From Protopterus annectens (lineage: Eukaryota > Chordata > Ceratodontiformes > Protopteridae), in assembly GCF_019279795.1 (NCBI RefSeq), contig NC_056750.1:829278519-829342518 (forward strand): a stretch of DNA of 64,000 nucleotides, read 5' to 3'. Shown here one piece after another: positions 54,786 to 64,000 of the stretch. Numbering within the stretch: the stretch's first letter is position 1; every line of letters begins with the position of its first letter. The notes under the pieces were generated by a model. It was not told the origin of the DNA and did no database searches. It saw only the letters and a list, made by a program, of their open reading frames with translations. Both the position numbers and the translations under genes were made by a program.

Positions 54786-56149
54786 AGATGGTACTTCAGA
54801 GGTCTCCAACATACCACTTAACTTCTTAGCACAACAGATCATGGGGAGGGGAAGGCCCAAAAATAGGAACACATTTTAAATATTGCTCTTATAAATTTAT
54901 AAAATTGATAGAAAAACAGGGTTTGTGTTAGCATGCATTATCTGAAGTATATGAAGTCTGAAACTCAGATGTATGTCAGTATTTAGTGACTTCAATCTTC
55001 TGTAATGTACCAGAAAACCATACATTTTATGATGAACAGACCAAAAATATGAGACAAAAATCAAGACATTCAGCAAAGATTTGTACAGCAGAGACATGAT
55101 TCCTTCAATATCTTCAACATTTTCTGTATGAGAACTGATGATGCACCAAATTGCTGGTAGGGAAGGCAGAGTTTTTGTGCATATCCCATGATGTACCAAT
55201 GTCCCCTCTCTGTTGAATTCTATCCCATGTGCCATCTGAATGCTAAGATAGCTGTTGGCTTCCATGTAAGTCTGAAATAGGTAAAGTGATTATCACATAA
55301 TAAGTAAATAAATGATTAAAATAATGCATTAGTGAACCGCTTCTTCAAGATGTCATTGCACTCTCTTACCCTTGCAGCGTCACATCATTTTCCATCTTGA
55401 GAATCAAACAATGTTAGAATTTTGTGTTTTAAATCTGATACATAATGCAAATGACTGCTCAAAATTATTGCCTTTCTCCAGGTCTTAAGCTCTTCATGCA
55501 TCTCCTTAACTTGTAACAATAAGGCTTTACATAGTTTATTTGTCCCCTTTAAACATAATGAATTACGAGTTACCAGTACACAGATCATGTGGATTTACTA
55601 ACTCAATGATTACCTAGCTAGATAGACAGGTATATAATTGCTTTCTATGATACAGAAAGCCAAGCAAAGCAGTTTGTAGTACCACACGTAGCATGGATAC
55701 ATTACTTGTACCATTCATTTTATCATTTTTTCATTTTGTTCTGTACATAGTCTGTTATCTATGTGCATGCCTACATAATGACAAACGGACTTTATTCATT
55801 AATGTATATAGGTTTGAAAGGTTTAATTTCATGACCTTAAATATGTGTGTACAAAATATGTGAGGCATGAACATGAACAAGCAGCACTGAAGCAACTGTG
55901 CCAGACTGTGACCACCATGAACTATGTCCTAGTAATGACTGCTGATGGCAGTTCAGTTACTTAGGACCTCGGTGTTATGGTCCCTGCAACTGTTTCAAGG
56001 GACTGAACCTGGGGGCTTGAAGAATGTACTATGACACTTCCAAACATAGTTCTGAATGGAAAAATAAATTAATGTGATGGAGAAGAATGTTTTTATAATA
56101 TATTACATGATAAGGTGGGAGCAATCCCATGCAGAAAGCTATAGAAGAT
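54786..56149. other. No recognised feature
   Basis: Longest stretch (about 1.36 kb) with nothing I can name. Open frames of up to 122 codons at 54897-55265 and 67 codons at 55385-55588 (minus) show no family motif and no splice-flanked exon look. Confidence 0.4.
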
Positions 56150-56949
56150 GACTTGTGTGAACCAATATGGACAACAACAAGTGAAGTAAACTATCAACGG
56201 ATACTGAGGAAAAAAAGGAAAGCAGAAGTTAGCATGTATGAAGAAAGGCTAACACACCTGAAAGCATGCACGGCCATGTCTCAAGGGTAGGATTTGGGAT
56301 AATACAATTTAAGCGTGTTTCTTGTTGACGTTTTGAAGCTGGGAAGGAAGAAAGCGATAAAGGCCTGTACATTTGGGGAAGTCCCAACATCCTGGAAGAA
56401 TGTTGTGGAGGCTTTAATGCCTACAGACAATAAAAACCATAAGACCCAGCTTCATATAGGCCCATTTCAATTTTAAACTATGATTATAAAGTCTATATGT
56501 ATGTATTATAGCTAAAAAAATAGCAAAGATGTTGCCAAAATGAATAGATATGGATTAATGTGGTTTTCTGGAGGGGAGACATGATCCAGAGGGAATCAGA
56601 ATATGAAAAAAAAACTGCTGTTGTTAGTAGGTTTTGATGCAGAGTAAACATTCTTCAGAATAACTTGTGATTGTATGAGTGGGGCAATGGAAGTCTTTAC
56701 ATTCCCTGGTACAATAATAAGGTTAATTAAGGGGATATATGAGGGATCAGAGGCAAAAATTACAGTGAGAGAGTTCCTCTCTGATATGTTGTGTCTGAAC
56801 AGAGGAACCAGGCAGGGGTGTCCTCTTTCCCCTTTGTTATTTGCATTATATTTAGAGCCATTGGCAAGGAAAATTAGGAACTCAGAACTTCAAGAATATA
56901 ATTGGTACGGTAATCAAGAAGAGTTGGCTTATTTGCAGTTCTATTTTTG

Positions 56950-57146
56950 GGGTGGAGCACCTTCTTTGTGGAGTCTGCATGTCCTCCCCGCGGTCGAGTG
57001 GCGTTCGAAAGACATGCGTGAATGGGCGTGCCTTCGTTGAAGATTGGGCATCGGGCTTGCACCTCGGCACTGTACAAATCTACTGCCAATCATTAGCGGA
57101 CCGGCGTTCCGCTGTGGTGACCCCTAACCGGGAAAAGCCAAAAGAG
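56950..57146 (+). mobile_element. tRNA-derived SINE, 5'-truncated, inside the L1-like RT
   Basis: Has the SINE body (gtggagtctgcatgtcctcc, gacatgcgtgaatgggcgtg, ccttcgttgaagattgggca, ccaatcattagcggaccggc) and 3' end gacccctaaccgggaaaagc. The tRNA head is missing. It follows ttgcagttctatttttgggg of the RT region, close to where the YADD box would be. No clear target duplication. Confidence 0.85.
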
Positions 57147-57271
57147 GAACATTATTTTGTACCTGACAAAACTAGAAATGACATCTTAGCATTTTGAAAC
57201 ATTCTGAGACAGTTTCAGTTTTTTCCAGGATCAAAAAATAATGAAGACAGAAGAAAGGTTATAGCTGTGAA

Positions 57272-60200
57272 CTATGTACCCACACATGGATTGTCTAAGG
57301 ATACATTACCATGATATATTTAGGAGTATCATCTATGTACCCACACATGGATTGTCTCAGGATACAATGATATGATGTATTTAGGAGTATCATCTACGTA
57401 CCCACACATGGATTGTCTCAGGATACAATAACATGATGCATTTAGGAGTATCATCTATGTACCCACACATGGATTGGCTCAGGATACAATAACATGATGT
57501 ATTTAGGAGTATCATCTGTGTACCCACACATGGATTGGCTCAGGATACAATAACATGACGTATTTAGGAGTATCATCTATGTACCCACACATGGATTGGC
57601 TCAGGATACAATAACATGATGTATTTAGGAGCATCATCTATGTACCCACACATGGATTGTCTCAGGATACAATAACATGACGTATTTAGGAGTATCATCT
57701 ATGTACCCACACATGGATTGTCTCAGGATACAATAACATGACGTATTTAGGAGTATCATCTATGTACCCACACATGGATTGTCTCAGGATACAATAACAT
57801 GACATATTTAGGAGTATCATCTATGTACCCACACATGGATTGTCTCAGGATACAATAACATGATGTATTTAGGAGTATCATCTATGTACCCACACATGGA
57901 TTGTCTCAGGATACAATAACATGATGTATTTAGGAGTATCATCTATGTACCCACACATGGATTGTCTCAGGATACAATAACATGATGTATTTAGGAGTAT
58001 CATCTATGTACCCACACATGGATTGTCTCAGGATACAATAACATGATGTATTTAGGAGTATCATCTATGTACCCACACATGGATTGTCTCAGGATACAAT
58101 AACATGATGTATTTAGGAGTATCATCTATGTACCCACACATGGATTGTCTCAGGATACAATAACATGATGTATTTAGGAGTATCATCTATGTACCCACAC
58201 ATGGATTGTCTCAGGATACAATAACATGATGTATTTAGGAGTATCATCTATGTACCCACACATGGATTGTCTCAGGATACAATAACATGATGTATTTAGG
58301 AGTATCATCTATGTACCCACACATGGATTGTCTCAGGATACAATAACATGATGTATTTAGGAGTATCATCTATGTACCCACACATGGATTGTCTCAGGAT
58401 ACAATAACATGATGTATTTAGGAGTATCATCTATGTACCCACACATGGATTGTCTCAGGATACAATAACATGATGTATTTAGGAGTATCATCTATGTACC
58501 CACACATGGATTGTCTCAGGATACAATAACATGATGTATTTAGGAGTATCATCTATGTACCCACACATGGATTGGCTCAGGATACAATAACATGATGTAT
58601 TTAGGAGTATCATCTATGTACCCACACATGGATTGTCTCAGGATACAATAACATGATGTATTTAGGAGTATCATCTATGTACCCACACATGGATTGTCTC
58701 AGGATACAATAACATGATGTATTTAGGAGTATCATCTATGTACCCACACATGGATTGGCTCAGGATACAATAACATGATGTATTTAGGAGTATCATCTAT
58801 GTACCCACACATGGATTGTCTCAGGATACAATAACATGATGTATTTAGGAGTATCATCTATGTACCCACACATGGATTGTCTCAGGATACAATAACATGA
58901 CGTATTTAGGAGTATCATCTATGTACCCACACATGGATTGTCTCAGGATACAATAACATGACGTATTTAGGAGTATCATCTATGTACCCACACATGGATT
59001 GTCTCAGGATACAATAACATGACGTATTTAGGAGTATCATCTATGTACCCACACATGGATTGTCTCAGGATACAATAACATGATGTATTTAGGAGTATCA
59101 TCTATGTACCCACACATGGATTGTCTCAGGATACAATAACATGATGTATTTAGGAGTATCATCTATGTACCCACACATGGATTGTCTCAGGATACAATAA
59201 CATGATGTATTTAGGAGTATCATCTATGTACCCACACATGGATTGTCTCAGGATACAATAACATGATGTATTTAGGAGTATCATCTATGTACCCACACAT
59301 GGATTGTCTCAGGATACAATAACATGATGTATTTAGGAGTATCATCTATGTACCCACACATGGATTGTCTCAGGATACAATAACATGATGTATTTAGGAG
59401 TATCATCTATGTACCCACACATGGATTGTCTCAGGATACAATAACATGATGTATTTAGGAGTATCATCTATGTACCCACACATGGATTGTCTCAGGATAC
59501 AATAACATGATGTATTTAGGAGTATCATCTATGTACCCACACATGGATTGTCTCAGGATACAATAACATGATGTATTTAGGAGTATCATCTATGTACCCA
59601 CACATGGATTGTCTCAGGATACAATAACATGATGTATTTAGGAGTATCATCTATGTACCCACACATGGATTGTCTCAGGATACAATAACATGATGTATTT
59701 AGGAGTATCATCTATGTACCCACACATGGATTGTCTCAGGATACAATAACATGATGTATTTAGGAGTATCATCTATGTACCCACACATGGATTGGCTCAG
59801 GATACAATAACATGATGTATTTAGGAGTATCATCTATGTACCCACACATGGATTGGCTCAGGATACAATAACATGATGTATTTAGGAGTATCATCTATGT
59901 ACCCACACATGGATTGGCTCAGGATACAATAACATGATGTATTTAGGAGTATCATCTATGTACCCACACATGGATTGGCTCAGGATACAATAACATGATG
60001 TATTTAGGAGTATCATCTATGTACCCACACATGGATTGGCTCAGGATACAATAACATGATGTATTTATGAGTATCATCTATGTACCCACACATGGATTGT
60101 CTCAGGATACAATAACATGATGTATTTAGGAGTATCATCTATGTACCCACACATGGATTGGCTCAGGATACAATAACATGATGTATTTAGAGTATCATCT

Positions 60201-60808
60201 ATGTACCCATACATGGATTGGCTCAGGATACAATAACATGATGTATTTAGGAGTATCATCTATGTACCCACACATGGATTGGCTCAGGATACAATAACAT
60301 GATGTATTTAGGAGTATCATCTATGTACCCACACATGGATTGGCTCAGGATACAATAACATGATGTATTTAGGAGTATCATCTATGTACCCACACATGGA
60401 TTGGCTCAGGATACAATAACATGATGTATTTAGGAGTATCATCTATGTACCCACACATGGATTGTCTCAGGATACAATAACATGATGTATTTAGGAGTAT
60501 CATCTATGTACCCACACATGGATTGGCTCAGGATACAATAACATGATGTATTTAGGAGTATCATCTATGTACCCACACATGGATTGGCTCAGGATACAGT
60601 AACATGATGTATTTAGGAGTATCATCTATGTACCCACACATGGATTGGCTCAGGATACAATAACATGATGTATTTAGGAGTATCATCTATGTACCCACAC
60701 ATGGATTGGCTCAGGATACAATAACATGATGTATTTAGGAGTATCATCTATGTACCCACACATGGATTGGCTCAGGATACAATAACATGATGTATTTAGG
60801 AATATCAT
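57272..60808 (+). repeat. 61-bp minisatellite, 58 copies, made of L1-like ORF sequence
   Basis: Unit ctatgtacccacacatggat, tgtctcaggatacaataaca, tgatgtatttaggagtatca, t. The span of 3537 bp equals 58 units of 61 bp; one unit near 60188 lacks a base. The last unit runs on into MMYLGISFKRD of the LINE ORF, and the first follows directly on RRKVIAVNYVPTHG, so a single ORF segment has been amplified. Because 61 is not a multiple of three, the frame rotates and stops occur. Variants gattggctc and tgacgtattt cluster in blocks; gattggctc dominates near both ends. Confidence 0.97.
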
Positions 60809-62270
60809 TTAAAAGGGATTCAATTCTGTTATGGCAGCTAAGGGTATGTGGGAAGAGACTAAACAAAAGATAATACAAAAACTGAGAAATTGCAAGCTGT
60901 TGTTTATGGATATGGATAGCAACATACAAAACAGTGAAAATGTTTTAGTCCCTTATGTTTTATATAGAGGCCAAGTATGTTTTTATCAACTAGAGCAGAA
61001 GCTGTGGACAGTAATTAATAGAGGTGAAGGATTTTATCTGTGATGGGCTGAAGGCAAAGATCAAGTGTTTCTTCTAATACAACAAAGTGGTTTAGGATTA
61101 TCTGATTTGAAGGGATATTTTAGAGCTACACAGTGAAGCCTTATATACTTAACAAAGCAGAAAACTATAGTTCAAAATGGAAAAGGATGATGATTAAGCA
61201 GCAGGGAAATTCAAGAAATATGGAGAGAGTGGGATTTTGGATGAAGATCCTTATGAAGAATAACAACAGTCATACAGAACATTGCATTCATAAAGTAGCA
61301 GAACGTATTCTAAGGACACAGCCAACTCAAGAATGGAGAGAGGAGATTCTGGTTAAAGGGGTGACTGCAATTAAGGGTACAGAGAACAGGCAAGAGGGGG
61401 CTTGAATTTACTGGAGAAAAATGGCAAAGGCACCGAGGTACTGGGATCAAATATCTAGGGGGGGGAGTTAATAGAATGAGAGAGTGACCACAAGGACATT
61501 TAGACTGCCTTCCCTGTCAGGGACTGATATCAGAGAATAGGCAAAATGAAAACCATAATGGAATCCTAACTGAGACTTGCTCTGTTAAAGTTTTTAGATG
61601 AATCTAGAACAGATGCTGCTGTTAAAAAGAGGACAATTAGTAGGGCATATAAAATATTGCACAATAACTATAGAAATCAATCAGATTAAAGATTGGGAAG
61701 AGAGGATGGATAAGCAATTCACAAAGAAACAATGGGAGGACATGTTTATGACTCCCAAATATGCAACAAAGTCTATAACATTTACAACTTTTGCTTGGAA
61801 CTGTTTACATAGGTATTTTTATACTCCAAGCAGATGAAAGAATTTTTCCTCAGGTAGATTGCAAATGTTGGAGGAGTGATGACGTGGAAAGTGATAATTG
61901 GGAACATATTTTTGGGAATGTAATAAGTTGGCAGACTATAAAAATTCTCTACAGTGTAATTTGTCAGAAATACTGGGACAGCAAATGGGTGTAACTAAGG
62001 AGATTATTTTTTTGAGCTGGGATACAGAATCGGAATTGCCTAGGCATAGTAAGGCCTTATTAAGTTTAATTCTGGTCACTGTCAAAAAAGCAGTTACCAG
62101 AAAATGGAAATCAAAGTCAAAACCAACTTTATATGAAGTAGTGAATATTGTAACAGATAACTGTTAACTGGAAGTATTATCATTAGAAAACGGTAGGAGC
62201 AAACTACATAGACAAAATGGAAACTGTGGGAACAATACATGCAGAATAATGTTTTGGAAAAGGAGTGAGG

Positions 62271-62404
62271 TGTAAGAGAAGGCAGAAATTGAGCTATTTA
62301 TGTAATGTTGGATTGATGATAATTGTTTCAAAACTTACATCTGATGTATAATTTTTGTAACTGAGAACATGGTAACATGGTTTGTTTTCTTTTATAGAAA
62401 TGTA
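62271..62404. other. Probable 3' UTR of the L1-like LINE
   Basis: Non-coding AT-rich tail after the last readable ORF2 segment; no poly(A) or clear border seen. Confidence 0.3.
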
Positions 62405-62660
62405 TATTTGCCTGTGTCTTAGCCAATATATTAACAGACAAATTTAGTGCTAACTTTACCTAGCTTAGCGACACTGTGGCATGCAGTATCACTGAAAATT
62501 TATCTTTGCCTGAAATCACCTTGGAACAAGGCTTAGAAATCAGGTCAAAGATGATAAATAAGTTTTCTATAGGGCAAACCAAAATACCAGGCTGCATTTA
62601 TCATTACTGCCAAATATGCACTCTCTGAGCCTCTAATTAAACTGCTCAAACTTTCATTAG
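62405..62660 (+). mobile_element. CR1/L2-like LINE linker/RT-entry fragment, plus strand
   Basis: Reads as ANILTDKFSANFT near 62422-62460, PEITLEQGLEIRSKM near 62510-62550 and IPGCIYH near 62583-62603. It corresponds to the ANILADRFSANFT ... IPGCVLH part of the open copy at 23302-25203. Short, broken and missing both ends. Confidence 0.72.
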
Positions 62661-62675
62661 CATGAGTAGTGTGGT

Positions 62676-63505
62676 GGTATACTGTATCTGGTATACTGGC
62701 TTGTATTCATATGGTATCTGGTATACTAGCTTGTCTTCATACAGTATCTGGTATACTGGATTATCTTCATACTGTATATGGTGTACTGGCATGTCTTAAT
62801 ACGGTATCTGGTATACAGGATCATCTTCATACTGCATCTGGTATACTGGCTTGTCTTCATATGGTATCTGGCATACTAGATCATCTTCATACGGTATCTG
62901 GTATACTGGATCGTCTTCATATGTTATCTGGTACACTGGATCATCTTCATACTGTATCTGGTATACTGGATCATCTTCATACTGTATCTGGTATACTGGC
63001 TTGTCTATATATGGTATCTGGTATACTGAATCATCTTCATACTGTATCTGATATACTAGATCATCTTCATACCATATCTGGTATACTAGATCATCTTCAT
63101 ACTGCATCTGGTATACTGGCTTGTCTTCATATGGTGTCTGGTATACTAGATCATCTTCATACGGTATCTGGTATACTGGATCGTCTTCATATGGTATCTG
63201 GTACACTGGATCATCTTCATACTGTATCTGGTATACTGGATCATCTTCATACTGTATCTGGTATACTGGCTTGTCTATATATGGTATCTGGTATACTGAA
63301 TCATCTTCATACTGTATCTGATATACTAGATCATCTTCATACCATATCTGGTATACTAGATCATCTTCATACTGTATCTGGTATACTGGCTTGTCTTCAT
63401 ACGGCATCTGGTAGATTGGATCATCTTCATACTGCATAGATTGTCTTCATGTGGTATCTGGTATACTGGATCGTCTTCATACCGTATCTGGTATATTGTA
63501 TCATC
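62676..63505. repeat. 30-bp minisatellite with 270-bp higher-order repeat
   Basis: About 27 units of ggtatactggatcatcttca followed by tactgtatct. A run of nine units from about 62831 recurs at about 63101 (offset 270) with the same order of variants (atactggcttgtcttcat, atactagatcatcttcat, ctggcttgtctatatatgg, ctgaatcatc, catatctggtatactag). The multiple-of-three unit keeps frames open on both strands for 213-256 codons; these are not genes. Confidence 0.96.
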
Positions 63506-63529
63506 ATCAGCCCTCGCTGTGATAGATAT

Positions 63530-63910
63530 ATTTGTAGAGGTCTATGTCATTTAATTGAATGCTCATTTGAGTCAGTCCTAAAACATCAAACCCATTTGAA
63601 TGAAAACTCATTTAACAAAAAGTGTAGAAGTGTAGAGGACGTTTATAGGAAGTATACACTGATGTCATTCCTTATCATAGGAGTTATTAGCAAAGTCAGT
63701 CAGAGTATGTGTGGCCGCAATGGTCAGTGTCATGTTGTACCCCCAGATTTGCAGATCTTTGTGTTTATGATCCAGTGCTGATTCAATGCATGTGGTGATT
63801 TTTTTCTTTTCTCTATGGATGTGTGACCATTAAACTAGTTTATATGTAAGTAAGGGGATGTGAGGTGCAGAGGGGCTTGCCCCCCATTCAAAATTTTTTT
63901 TTTACTGTAT
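63530..63910. mobile_element. Foldback-family remnant
   Basis: gtagaggtctatgtcattta near 63534 and catttgaatgaaaactcatt near 63593 resemble the ggtctac / gaaaactcacttgattg arm of 50827-51017. aagtaaggggatgtgaggtg and gaggggcttgcccccc near 63849-63885 resemble the family's G/C-rich centre. The two parts are separated by about 200 bp of unrecognised sequence. Confidence 0.5.
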
Positions 63911-64000
63911 ATTTGTTAACTGCGTTCCACAATTTGGGATTCAGTCACGTGACATAGATGGATTGATACTAATTGATGGATACTCTGATTTGTGTCCACT

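Larger units (their letters stand above)
56150..62270 (+). mobile_element. L1/Tx1-like LINE, plus strand, swollen by an array
   Basis: ORF2 pieces appear in order on the plus strand. RT fingers: FGEVPTSWKNVVEALMPTDN near 56370-56430 and YRPIS-like remnants. RT palm: FTFPGTIIRLIKGIYEGSEA near 56700-56760, LNRGTRQGCPLSPLLFALYL at 56793-56853 and EPLARKIRN. Post-RT: NDILAF..ILRQFQFFPGS near 57180-57235, then a segment amplified into a 61-bp array (57272-60808), then LLIQQSGLGLSDLKGYFRA near 61070-61130. C-terminal: TFTTFAWNCLHRYFYTPSR near 61785-61840, a CKCWRSDD-type zinc motif with later H near 61860-61910, and ending near 62270. A SINE is inserted at 56950. The frame is broken at many places. 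Confidence 0.82.

Noticed and set aside
54897-55265. 122-codon minus-strand frame as a possible host gene
   Set aside because: No family motif, no recognisable splice-site pattern, and composition like the surrounding noncoding DNA.
62669-63439. Long repetitive frames on both strands (HTVSGILDHL and YQIQYEDDPV types)
   Set aside because: By-product of a 30-bp unit that is a multiple of three and free of stops; nothing non-repetitive is attached.

Overview
Organism and character. This is AT-rich eukaryotic nuclear DNA in which I find no host gene: no exon chain, no tRNA or rRNA gene. It is a graveyard of retrotransposons, small DNA transposons and long minisatellites. CR1/L2-like LINEs with an esterase ORF1, Tx1-type L1 LINEs, an RTE-like LINE, a restriction-endonuclease-type LINE, a Penelope-like element, a Gmr1-like Ty3/gypsy fossil, V-SINE-like tRNA SINEs, and hAT- and piggyBac-like MITEs occur together. 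That mix suggests a non-amniote aquatic vertebrate with a large repeat-rich genome (lungfish, amphibian or fish-like). The species cannot be fixed from the sequence alone. Layout, left. 1-0.9 kb is a 39-bp minisatellite. 2.46-5.65 kb is a minus-strand RTE-like LINE whose 3' coding end has grown into a 15-copy 87-bp array. 5.66-7.56 kb is an old Ty3/gypsy fossil with integrase ahead of RT. 7.7-11 kb is a SINE and a decayed plus-strand CR1-like LINE. 11.8-12.1 kb is a SINE with clear target duplications. 12.5-14.8 kb is another 39-bp minisatellite, split by a LINE 3' end. Layout, centre-left. 15.6-15.8 kb holds TA and TG microsatellites. 15.9-21.6 kb is a 50-bp satellite-like array with an internal ~2-kb duplication. 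21.9-25.3 kb is a TA tract split twice, by a foldback element and by a 5'-truncated LINE whose RT frame is still open for more than 630 codons. 25.75-28.54 kb is a minus-strand L1-like LINE containing a 63-bp array. It was interrupted by a 2-kb Penelope-like element (28.54-30.53 kb) with 0.6-kb inverted terminal repeats and a 16-bp target duplication. 31.3-32.2 kb is a 24-bp array. Layout, right. 32.4-43.3 kb is a patchwork of CR1-like LINE fragments in both orientations, hit by SINEs, a hairpin MITE and a hAT-like MITE. 44.7-49.7 kb is the most complete CR1-like LINE (5' region with a repeated block, zinc-motif and esterase ORF1, endonuclease-RT ORF2, 3' end). 50.8-54.8 kb holds a second foldback element in TA repeats, a 58-bp minisatellite split by a piggyBac-like element at TTAA, dispersed repeats, a hAT-like MITE and the RLE-type LINE tail. 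56.15-62.27 kb is a plus-strand L1-like LINE carrying a SINE and a 58-copy 61-bp array inside its coding region. 62.7-63.5 kb is a 30-bp array with 270-bp higher-order structure. Main theme. Three separate minisatellites (87, 63 and 61 bp) are amplifications of short pieces of LINE coding sequence, with unamplified ORF on both sides. Other arrays and microsatellites act as landing sites whose empty state can be read from neighbouring units, so the order of several insertions can be inferred.
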